From positions 496,001 to 560,000 of the forward strand of contig NC_018393.1 of NCBI RefSeq assembly GCF_000208865.1: a stretch of 64,000 nucleotides of DNA. Reading direction: 5' to 3'. The stretch comes from Neospora caninum Liverpool (Eukaryota > Apicomplexa > Conoidasida > Eucoccidiorida > Sarcocystidae). The translations under genes and the position numbers were made by a program. This document shows positions 38,922-49,206 of the stretch, one piece after another (within the stretch, counting starts at the first letter, position 1; each line of letters begins with the position of its first letter). The notes under the pieces are model-generated. The model did not search any database, was not told the origin of the DNA, and worked only from the letters and a program-made list of their open reading frames with translations.

Positions 38922-40177
38922 CTATTTCGTCCCCCCTTCGGAGGCGCCGTAGACGTCTTGGATGATTTCTTTGATTCCCTCTTTGAGCAATTTTTCATCG
39001 GTTTCAATGCCCCAGGCTTTCCCTTTGTCCTCATGGCTCTCTGCACGAGGCGAGGTGGCTGTGCAGGCGCGCTCCGGGTACCAGAAGAGGCTTTTGATCT
39101 CTCGGAAATCTCTAATCTCGGTTTCTTTCTTTTTGTCGCGTTTGCTTGTCTCTCCGTCCTCTTTTCTGCGTGAGCCAGAAGCGGAGCTGGACTGCTTCCC
39201 AGACACAGGCCGAGCAGGAGAGGCAGGAGAACTTTTATCTTTTCTTCTCTCGCGACTGCGGAGCTCTTTCAGAAGGAGCGTGGCGCCGATTTGGCCGAGG
39301 AGATACGAAACACCAGTCCCTGATAGGATACTGGTAGAACACAAAAAAAACAAAGAGAAACAAAGTGGGGGGCGCAAGAGGCACGCAACTAGGGTCGAAA
39401 CGAACATCAGTCCTAGGCACGCATATATATATATATATATACATATAACTATATAGATGAATATGTATAAACATGTACGAATATATTATATATATACATA
39501 AATGTATGTTTGTAGGTAGATAGAATGATAGACATATGTGCATTGTTGTGGCAGAATGCGTGTGCAAATGAGTGAACAATAAGATAGTTATTCTGCTCGT
39601 TTGTATGGGTGGGAACGGTCTCGTTTCAGTTCTAAGTCTGTGCGCCGCATAGGCGATGCCACAGCACACCCTATTCATGGAGCAGGAAGATACAAGGAGA
39701 CAGACTAAAACGTGTCTGTTCGGCTGTCCGTTCAATTTCCAGCATCGACGGATTAGGCACTTTTGTCTCATTTTGCCCGGTCGACCGTATATTTCGCTTA
39801 CGCGTTGTAGTTCTGTAGACCGGGAAGTGAAAAGATGTCGAAGCTCTCGGGCAGCTTGTAGGGTAGTACGCTGCAAATCCCGTTTTCAGAAAGCATCAGT
39901 CTACGCATGGACCCACGTGAATCGACGCGTTCATGCCAGTAACTACGGCTCAATTGGAGAAAGCAATCAATGATTGTATGCAAGACACCACTTGACCCAC
40001 AAACTGACAGAAATGAACGGCGAGAGTCCATGACAGCATCTTCTGAGTTGGGGCACGGCCAGCACAAACAGACGTATCTACAAGCATGTATATATTTAAC
40101 CATATATGACGAGCATGCGTGTATGCACATCTAATACGTACGCATGGATGCGCTTCCATGTACAGATATACGTAGAC

Positions 40178-40220
<43 letters not shown>

Positions 40221-42033
40221 GATCATGATATTCAATGAAACGCATATACATTTGAATGTGATGTTTCCTGGACATTCTGTCAGCCGTAGACGCTGTCTTT
40301 CTGACCTTTCTAGTTTGTCGCGAATGAAAGTTTCGAGGGACTTCGGGGTTGCTCCTCGTGGGTTGAAGGTGACATGGAGATGAAAATCAAGGAAGGCGTG
40401 AACGAAAAATCCATTCAGACTCAAAAAGTCAACGATCGTCGGCTTCTGACCTCTGACGCAAACAACAGATCCGACACAAAAACCGCAAGATCTCCGCCAA
40501 CGTGCACGTGATGCGGCACCATACTTTCATACATACATGCATATATACGTAAATATATACATGCATATATACATGCATATATACATGCATATATATATAT
40601 ATATATATCCAGATATATGCAAGCGTGTGCACAGTTTTCTAAAACAATCCTATATGCATGTATACTTTGGTGCTCACCCACATCTGCATTCATGTTTATA
40701 CGTATACAAGTGTACACAACTGAAAAGAAACATTCACACATGCATACGCCGTTCATGCACGGTGGAGGTACGCTTGCCCAGTAGCAGATCGCGCGCATGC
40801 ACAAGCGGAGTTTTTAGCTACCTGGCCTCGTCGTCGCTCATTCGCTTCGCCTGGCCCTTGGCTGTGGGATCGAACGCGAGTGCCTTGAGGCGAGACGCCT
40901 CTTGCAGGAGAAGCCTGGCGAAGCGCGCAAAACCGAAACACAGCAAAGCCCAGTCGCATGTGGAGGCGCAGATACAGCAACACCACGAACAGGATGGCGC
41001 ACAAATACACAGAAAAACGACAGCAGAAGAAAGAAGAGAAGAACAGACAAACGACGAGGCAACAGAAGGGCATGTCGGCAGAGGCGGAAACCTACGAGCA
41101 GCAAAGCAAATGGGTACAGGCCTATCAACGGAAGAACGGCCTGCAACTGTGTACCGAAGATTGCAAATGTGTAGGTGACGAACTCACCCTGAAAGAAAAC
41201 AAAAGGACTGCTGGACGTCCAGAGGAAGTGGGACATCCAGTTGGCCAGTCAAGGCCACAATGTCGCCAGTTAATGCGCACGGCGAGACCTCTTTTGATCG
41301 CCGCAGTAGGGCCTCGACTGCCCCCAGAGATTCGCGTTGCTGCTTTGCCACTGGAGATCGCTGGGGCAACTCGTTTCTGCCTTCGCCTTGCTCCAACGAA
41401 CGGCTGCGAATGGCTGGGGCGGCTACTCCAGACGCGTCGCTGCGTGCCTGAGCGAATGGAGGGGACGACGGAGGCGCCTCGGAGGCAGACGATCGGTGTG
41501 GTGTTTTTCCTTCGGTTCCGCAGGACGCAAACGGAGGCGCGGTTCCCGGCGCGGAGAGGAGTGCCTTGATACCCATCGTCAGAACCTGCAGGAGAATGTC
41601 CATCTGCGGAAAAACAAAGGAGACAACACAGAGAGTTTGGTTTCTAGCTGGCGGGGAGAACCTGAAGCCGAGGCCAAAAGCGGCCACAACCCTCTCTCGC
41701 GCACGGTCGAAGGATCCACCCATCGAAGGCAGCCACTCCACTCCCTAAACGAACACGTGGTTATATATCTGTGGAGATGGATGCAATCTACAAATTCCGC
41801 GGCAAAGACCTGCGCAGAGACACAAAGAGATATGTCGGTAGAGGCAGACGGATGCAGCGTCTGAACCACAGACCACCATGGGCGAAGCGTGCTGGATTCT
41901 GAGGCAAAACACGGCATCTCCAGCGATGAATGCACGTGGATATCGCGAGGCAAGCAAATCCTTTGTACTCACTGTTTCTCCTCGGAAAAACAGTAATCCA
42001 TATGCACAAACGTGCACACATACATAACACACT

Positions 42034-42073
<40 letters not shown>

Positions 42074-44767
42074 CATGTGATGAATCGTCTGCGACTTGTG
42101 GCGAGAAAGCAGTGCGTGCGTGAATGGCAAACGCATGCGAGAAGTCTCCGTGGTGTCTTTACCTCTTGCAGAGTCATAGGTCGGTCTGCCTCTGGGCCTG
42201 CAGGCCCTGGCGCCAAGCGCCCAAAGGCAAAGGCGTGGCCGGGGGCGACGAGCGAGGCAGAGGGCAAGAGCGGCGCGTCGCGGCTCCAGGCGCGGAAGTG
42301 ATGGGAGAGGCGCAGCGGCTCGCACGGTAAGAAGTAAAGGAACCCACGAAAGGAGGAGCGAGAAGGCGGCGTAACGGGCGCCAGCAGAGAGACCGGCGAC
42401 TGAGAGGCCTGAGGAAGAAGGCCAGAAAGGATGGAAGTCTGCGGACCGTAGGCAGAAACCAGTAGCGAGTCCAGGAGTCTGGCGGAAGGAAGCGAGTCCA
42501 AAGCGGTAGAGGAAGTAGATGCCGAAGCAGAGGCAGCATCGATATCGAATACGGCGAAAACATCACTCAGATAAGGCATGCCGACGAAGGACCTATAGCG
42601 AGAGAGAGAGAGAGGAGAGGACAGGGACAACGGATACCAGTGAGGGTGTTCCAGTGAGAGCGGTTTCGTCTGCGTGTGCCGCGCCTCTTCTGTCCCGCGT
42701 TCCCGTTTTCCTTCACTGTCTCGTTCTGTCGCTCGCGCCCCAGCTTCCTCTGGCGTCTCGTTTAGGCTCGACTTTCCGGCCTTCTCTCTGCCCTTCCTCG
42801 CTCCTTGCCCCCACATGTGCCTCTGTCTCTTTCTGTACCGTTCTGTCCCTTTCTGCCTCGTTCCGTCCCGTTCTGTCTCTTTCTGTCGCGCGCCTCTTCT
42901 CGTATTCCGCCGCGAGCCCAGCGATCCCAGACAGCTTCTCCACGACTCTCAGTGAATGCACGGCTTCGCACGAGTTCCGCGAACAGCTCACACCGACATG
43001 CGCAGGGAGTATTCCCAGGCGCATGCAGCGGACCGGGTCATTCTCACAGAGAGACCATGCAAGCGGAAGTCGAAACCTAAGCTTCACCAGTGGCCTGGCG
43101 TCGGAGGCCTTCGAATTCGCACAGTGTCGGGGAGACAGCATGAACCCGAGGCGCCGCAGTTGAGAGGAAACTCACTCACACCAATCAGGAAGAACAGGCG
43201 GGGATACAACCGTCGTGCTTAGGTCCACAGATACACAGCTGACCGTGTAGTGGGAACTACCAGACGCGAGGGCAACGAGAAAACAAAAACGTTCGGCCAC
43301 TGTCCCCTTTGTACCTGCCGAAGCCTTTCCACGCCTTCCCCCGGAGGGAGACAAGCCGGACGCCGTAGACCTCTTCCGTCAAGCTGACGAGCTTCGGGAG
43401 GGTTTCGTTTAGAGAAAAAAAGCGACTGGAACGCAGGTCTGCTCCTGACCGCTTGAGAACCTGCGCCACAAAAACGAGAAACGGCATCGCGGGGATTCAT
43501 ATCTGTGAACGTGTCGCGGCACATATGGACAGCCATTGCAGGCGTGTAGAGTCCCGAGCGCTTAGGACCACCTGGCGAGGTGTACCAGAACGCCAAGAGC
43601 ATGCAGCAGGCGCACAGCCGATCCCTGTGTCTCGGTCGCCTCTGTTACTTTCCCTCCTTTTCAGTGTGATCTAGTCCCCGTATCCCGTGCCCACTTTCGC
43701 TGCCGCGAAGAGCCAGTCGGCGATGTCGATTTTCTCCTTTCCTTTCTTCTTCTTCTCGCCCTTCGCCAGCGGCGCCGTCGCCACAGACGTGAGGCCCGGG
43801 GAGGCCTCTCTGCGTTTGTTCGCCTCTCTTTCGCGTTCTCGCCGCTCGCGTGCAACGGCTCTTTCGACGGCCTCTCCCAGCTCGTCGACGCCCCGTGCGC
43901 CTTTCTTCATTTCCCTTTGAATCAGCCTGAAAAGCCGGTGAATTCGCTGAATTCGCTCCTCCGCACGCTTTCCCTCGTCGCGCGTTCCCGAGGGCCCTTC
44001 CCGGCCTCTCGTGGCGCCCCCTTCCTGCGCGGCGTCAGCCGCTCGCTCCGTCGCTGCTCTTCTCGCTTCTGTCCCCAGATCCGTGCGACAACCGTCAGCT
44101 CCCCTGCGCTCTCCGCCGTTCGCCTTCGCTGTCTCCACGGTCTCCGGTGTCTCCGCGGTCTCCGGTGTCTTGATGGTCTCCTGTGCCTCCACTATCTCTC
44201 CGGCTCTCGCACAGAAGGCCAGGGAGGCCTCCAGCTGCTTGTGACCCCAACTCGGGAATCCCTCGCGGAGGGCTTGCGCTTGTTGAAGCTGAAGAATTTC
44301 GAGGAGATCCTTCGCCAGTCGTTCCCGTGCGGCTTCTCGCTTCGCGTGCTGAGAGCGGCCAAAGGGTGTACATTTGGCAGCGGAGAAGGACGCAGAAGCT
44401 GCAGGCGCCTCGGGCTCCTCTGAGGCAAGCTCCAGTGAAGACGGAAAACAAAACGCCGTCCACGCTTGCCTCAACTCCCACGACGGCAGCAGCTGCGCGA
44501 CTTTCTCGAAATTCCCCGGACGAAGAAGGAGAGAGTTTTGCTTCGTCGTGTAGATCGCCTCCAGAGCCGCGCGCGAGGCAGGTGCCAGCGCCGACAGGGA
44601 GACGCGCAGCGCGCTGAGTGTCCATGCACGCATAGAAAAGGAGCGAGGCGGATCGGCGGTTAGACGGGATTTACACTCAAGGCGGAGAAACACACACTCC
44701 CCTCTCAGTACCGGGAACACGCACCTGGAAAAAAACAAACTGACGTCTCTGTTGCTCAAGACATTAA

Positions 44768-44801
<34 letters not shown>

Positions 44802-46125
44802 AATGCGTTGTATGAGGAGTTGTACATACATGAAAGCCAATAAGAACAGATATAGGGATAAGGAATGTATAAACAGTAAATGTGCATGCACATGCATGCG
44901 GGTTTAACTCTTGAATATCAGGCAACTCTAAGATACAGTATGAATCCGAATATATATATATATATATATATATATACATGTGTATATGTGAGTATATTCG
45001 TTTTTCCAGAATTTTAACATGGACAGCAGACTCCATGTTTTGGTGACTGTCTTTTCAGGGGACTTGGGAAATATATGCTCACTCCGTTCTGTACAGACGC
45101 CGAGCGACATTTCTTCGAAATGCTTCGGCCTTGAGCAAAATTGCCTTGTCGGCCGGCGCTTCGCCGAAAGGGCGGAGATTTCCTGTGTAGCGTTGGAACT
45201 CCTGGATGAGGCGCGTGTCTCGGGGCTCTGGTTCTGTTTCTTCTCCGTTGCTGTTTCCCTCTGGGACTGTGTCCCCCCCTCCCGAAACCAGAGAGGCGGG
45301 CGCCGCATGCAGCGCGTCTCTTCGCGTGGCAAGTCTGCTATCGGCCGGTGAGGTGTCTCGAGCGACGGGAGCAGCCGACGAAGTCAGAGGGGAAGAGGAC
45401 GTAGACGATGCCGCCAAGGAGGCCGCAAGTTCCGCTGTAAAAGACGCCAGCTGTTTCTGCAGAGGATACTCCGCAAAGGTGCGGCATAGCCAGGAAGGGC
45501 GAACGAGCTGACACGCGCGAATTAAGCGGAGTGCCTGGGAGGCCTGCTCGATGACTTCAGCCGACTCGAGTTTGAAGGGGGAACAGACGGTGCGAGAAGA
45601 AAAGACTGACCCCCCTCGAGGTTTCTCTCTTTGTCTGAGCTCCCGCCGACCCTGGCGAATGAGGCTTCGCGCGAGGCGCGAGAGACGCACGGCAGCCACC
45701 CAGTTGAGTTCGTAGGGAACGAGGGGACTCGGTGCGAAGGCGGAAAGCGGGGCAGAGAGGCAAGGCTCGCTTTCTTCTCGAGGGCGAGGTACGGAGGAAG
45801 ACAGCGGAGCCGGTTCAGAGCTAGAAAGGCTCGGTTGGATCTTCTTTCGACTCCTACGTCCCTCGTCGCGTGAGGCAACTGAAGAAGAGAGAGAAGAGTA
45901 AGAAGAGGGGGAGGAGAGAGAAGAGAGAGAAGAGCGAGAAGAAGAGGGAGCAGAAGAGGAAGAAGAAGAGGAAGAGGAAGGGGGAAGGGGAGATGCCTTG
46001 GGAAGAGGGTTGAGATTCTCGTGGGGGGCCAGCCGAGGCAGAAGCTGCGCCAGCACGTTGCGGCGCTGGAGAAGGCGGCAAATTCCGAAGAAAAACAGAT
46101 AAACATGTTCACGGTAGTAGGCCAT
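38922..46125 (-). CDS. unrecognised protein with hydrophobic C-terminal segments, 10-11 exons
   Basis: I do not recognise this protein. Exons (5' to 3') are 46125-45083, 44724-43695, 43460-43315, one uncertain exon near 43094-42870, 42592-42163, 41603-41289, 41188-41092, 40900-40822, 40452-40306, 39870-39802 and 39330-38922. The phase is kept at every junction except those around the uncertain exon. The start at 46125 has a strong CCACCATGG context. The product would be about 1,330 residues: an N-terminal MAYYREHVYLFFFGICRLL, a Ser-rich insert, helical and Ala/Glu-rich middle parts, then hydrophobic stretches such as FAIFGTQLQAVLPLIGLYPF and ILSGTGVSYLLGQIGATLLL. The tail is charged (RRKDKSS..., then KLLKEGIKEIIQDVYG). 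Exon 2 can also be read to a stop at 43671. In that case there are two genes, but only about 0.2 kb would separate them, and an AAA|GTGGGC donor at 43694 joins in phase with the acceptor at 43461. I prefer one gene. Confidence 0.6.
39423..39441. repeat. (TA)n microsatellite in an intron of the membrane-protein gene
   Basis: TA run within the intron 39331-39801, followed by further TA-rich sequence to about 39500. Confidence 0.85.
40179..40216. repeat. (TA)n microsatellite in an intron of the membrane-protein gene
   Basis: 38-base TA run inside the intron between exons 40452-40306 and 39870-39802. Confidence 0.92.
40536..40608. repeat. 12-bp minisatellite (CATGCATATATA) running into an AT tract
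   Basis: About four copies of a unit reading CATGCATATATA lie in tandem and end in a perfect TA run. They sit in the intron 40453-40821. The unit joins the common GCAT word of this genome to the TA repeat. Confidence 0.88.
42037..42070. repeat. (AT)n microsatellite in an intron of the membrane-protein gene
   Basis: 34-base AT run inside the intron 41604-42162. Confidence 0.92.
44770..44977. repeat. paired (TA)n microsatellites in intron 1 of the membrane-protein gene
   Basis: Two TA runs, about 44770-44799 and 44949-44977, lie in the short intron 44725-45082. About 150 bases of ordinary sequence separate them. Confidence 0.9.
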
Positions 46126-46348
46126 GGTGGATACACGATAAGGCGGAAGTGGAGAGAGAAACGGAGGCACAGCAAGAGAAACCGAGGCGGGAGCGATGTC
46201 GGAAGCAAGAATCGGAAGAACCCGTAAGAAGGAGATGCGATACCAGGAAAAAAAGAGGACACAGACGAGAAGGGCGACCGGGTGTGAAGCCTCCGTATGA
46301 AAGGCCAGTCTTCTTTGTCTCTCTTTGTATCATCAGCTCTTTCTCGCT

Positions 46349-46816
46349 GCTTCGTCCTCTCTTCTTTTCTCTCTGCTTCGTCCTGTCTTCTTTTCTCTCT
46401 GCTTCGTCCTTTCTTCTTTCCTCTCTGCTTCGTCCTCTCTTCTTTGCTCTCTGCTTCGTCCTGTCTTCCTTTCTCTCTGCTTCGTCCTGTCTTCTTTTCT
46501 CTCTGCTTCTTGCTGTCTTCTATTCTCTCTGCTTCGTCCTCTCTTCTTTTCTCTCTGCTTCGTCCTGTCTTCTTTTCTCTCTGCTTCGTCCTCTCTTCCT
46601 GTCTCTCTGCTTCGTCCTCTCTTCCTGTCTCTCTGCTTCGTCCTCTCTTCTTTTCTCTCTGCTTCGTCCTCTCTTCTTTTCTCTCTGCTTCGTCCTCTCT
46701 TCCTGTCTCTCTGCTTCGTCCTCTCTTCCTGTCTCTCTGCTTCGTCCTCTCTTCCTTTCTCTCTGCTTCGTCCTCTCTTCCTTTTTCTCTGCTTCGTCCT
46801 CTCTCTCTCTGTCTGT
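46349..46816. repeat. 26-bp tandem repeat, 18 copies, pyrimidine-rich on plus strand
   Basis: The core GCTTCGTCCT recurs every 26 bases from 46349 to 46791, with the copy near 46505 altered. The rest of the unit is CT-rich (consensus TCTTCTTTTCTCTCT, with T/C/G variants). Because 26 is not a multiple of three and the unit lacks stop triplets, all three plus frames and at least one minus frame stay open across it. It starts about 225 bases upstream of the start codon at 46125, so it may lie in the promoter or 5' UTR. Confidence 0.95.
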
Positions 46817-47212
46817 CTCCCTGCCTCATGGCCCCCCTGTGCACCGCCTTTCTCTCTCCCTTCTCTGAGAGCGTTCCGGCTGCTCTTTCTTCGGAGTGTC
46901 TTGTCTCCTTGGGAGGACCAGAAGCCTATTAGCTGGACCTTTCTGGACGGTCAGTCCCACTGGGAGTTGGCTTGTCGAGACATCCAGGCCTGCATGCGCC
47001 GATCTCTTGGCTAGGCGAGAGAGCGTTGTGTGCAAGACTGTGCGGTCTGCGTAGCTCGAGAGCCCCAGGCAGGGACGAAAAAGGCAGAAAGCAGGTTCAA
47101 ACAGGCAAAGACGGAGGGCGAAAAAAAGAAAGGTTCAGAATAACGAAACGTATGAGATCTATTTGCAGGAAAGCCGGCCGCGCCGGCAGGTTTCTGTTTG
47201 TCCTGTTTTCAT

Positions 47213-47234
47213 GCATGCACCCTTGGGTGCATGC
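47213..47234. promoter_or_regulatory. perfect inverted repeat with two GCATGC words
   Basis: Ten-base arms GCATGCACCC and GGGTGCATGC are separated by TT. Each arm starts or ends with GCATGC. TGCATGC-type words are known as enriched upstream elements in T. gondii, and some apicomplexan AP2 factors bind TGCATGCA. The site is about 1.1 kb upstream of the next minus-strand start. A regulatory role is inferred only. Confidence 0.35.
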
Positions 47235-49206
47235 GCTGTGCTATGAGAGAGACGACCGAAAACGGGTTTGATTCCACTCTGTGCAGTACTGGGTGGAATC
47301 CGCCAACATTTTCTTTTTCCTCCACCCTTCCGGCGCTGGAGGAGGGGCCGTTGACAGGTTTGAAGCAAACACTGCCGCGCTCCACAAATCGGCTGTGCCG
47401 CTTTCTTTCCCCATCCCCAACAGTCCCGCAAAAGAATCGTGACGAAAACAGCGAAATGGGCGATTCGGCAGTTCCATGGCAAAGCCACATACACCCGTAC
47501 GGGTATCTTTTCGCTGTGAAGAGCGATTGGTGTCATTCTCGTCTAGAAGATGTCCGTTGAAAAAACACGTCTTTAAGACGCTGACGCGTCCGAGAGCACG
47601 GAGGCGGTCATGGGGGAAGACGCGAGATTTCACCTCTTGATCAGCCACGCTGTGGCAAAAGCCTCACAGTGGATCAGCACATCCATGGCGACTTGAATGT
47701 CTTTGTTTATCCGACGTGGCGCCTCCACTGCCATACACACTCTACACACAAATTTATATCTGTACATATATATGTATATATATGTATATATAATATACGT
47801 AGATGTATAGAAGGTATGGTCACATAGAGGTGAATATGCACGTGCCACGGTTGCTAGACATCTGCATACATGAGGCTTTTGTGGTGGTAGCGATGTTGAG
47901 GCGAGGGTTGAATGCTTGCATTACATTTCCATCTGTTTTATCCGCTGAAAAGAATGGTCTCTCCAGAGCCGCGCTCGTTTGCGTCTTGGGGGTGAAACAA
48001 GAATAGCTACCCAGCACGGAGTCATGCGTTTTTGATCTCTTTTTTCGGACACGAGAAAATCGCAGGAAGCCAGTCTCGGAGTTACTCGAAGCGTTTTTAA
48101 ATGTGAACCTAACAAAGCGAAAAGGAAGGCGAACGGTTTCCTGGTCTCGAAACGCGCGGAACGCTCCGACGCTGAAGGAGCGACACGCATGCCAAGAAAG
48201 GCCCTTCTCTAAACGGCTTTTCCTACAGAACCGCTGAAGCCAAAAGCGCTATCAGCCGTGCAAGGCCCCTTTCGACACACTCGACGCCCGTTTGGGCCGT
48301 TCGAAAAAAACCTGGCAAAACGTCGCACCGTCGCATTGCGCCGTCTACCACACTTACCTCAGTAGCTGTTTCATATATATCTATATATATGCATATGTGT
48401 ATTTGTGCAAATACGCCTATGGGCAGAAAAATCGAGTACCATCTGGGGCTGCTGCGAAAACGTACGTTTCGAGAAAAAAGAAGGTAGGGCGGCGAGTGTG
48501 CGGCAGAACAGACGGCACAAGTTAGACAACGTCAAAGGAACACAAGTTTGGGTTCTGCGAAAAACAAAAGAACGTGGCGGTTGCCAGAGCTGTCTCGATG
48601 GAAAAAATACTGAAACAACCTGAGAGCTGACGAGGGAAAGGCACAAGGGCGAGGCGTTGCAAAAAATCGAAAAAGCGTCTCGTGGCTTCCCACGCTGGTG
48701 CCGGAAGCGCAACAGCGACACGCCTGCGCATCTCCCTAAGGCATCGATAACGAGTCCTGGATCTCTCTACGGGTGAGACGGAAGGAGAACGGCAATCAAC
48801 GAGACGCGCCTTTGCAGGTCTAGAGCAAATCCCCCGCAAGACGATCGCACGCCAAGGTCTTCAACAGCTGAGCTGGGTTTCTGCGTCGCTCGGCGAAACA
48901 AGAGGACGGAGAAAAACGGCGACCGCCGTGCCTCGTTTGCCGCTTAAAGTGCAAGAAAAGCCACGTCTAGGGGGGCGGAGTACTTACAGGTATCACTCTA
49001 GCATTTAGATATACCCCTCAGCGATACACCGGGCCGTGGAAGAAGAGATCGGCGACAACCAGAAAACCCCGACGCGTAGGTTTCGCACAAACACGGGATC
49101 GGGGAAAACCCATGCGAAAAAAAGAATCGCAAAAGCCGAGAAAACCCAACCTACTGGAAAGCGATTACACATAGGAACGCGCGTCGAAACTGTGACTCCC
49201 CGCTTG

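Larger units (their letters stand above)
46126..49206. other. spacer between the 5' end of the membrane-protein gene and the 3' end of PPIP5K
   Basis: Both flanking genes run on the minus strand, so this holds the PPIP5K 3' UTR and the promoter/leader of the next gene. Its main feature is the 26-bp tandem repeat at 46349-46816. From 46.9 to 49.2 kb no frame shows family resemblance or coherent splicing. A short frame near 47640-47700 (AMDVLIHCEAFATAWLIKR) looks protein-like but has no partner exon in phase. Confidence 0.55.

Noticed and set aside
45522..46844. Minus-strand ORF of 440 codons with Arg/Glu repeat N-terminus
   Set aside because: It runs through the tandem repeat and then in a different frame from the well-supported exon 46125-45083.
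46149..47014. Three overlapping plus-strand ORFs with repeated LLRPLFFSLCFVLSS-like sequence that look like a membrane protein
   Set aside because: They are translations of the 26-bp tandem repeat in three frames; the hydrophobic look comes from CT-rich DNA.
47630..47700. Short minus-strand frame ending AMDVLIHCEAFATAWLIKR as a possible last exon of PPIP5K
   Set aside because: None of the nearby acceptors gives the right phase after ALMNK, whereas the exon starting at 49461 does and ends with a stop.
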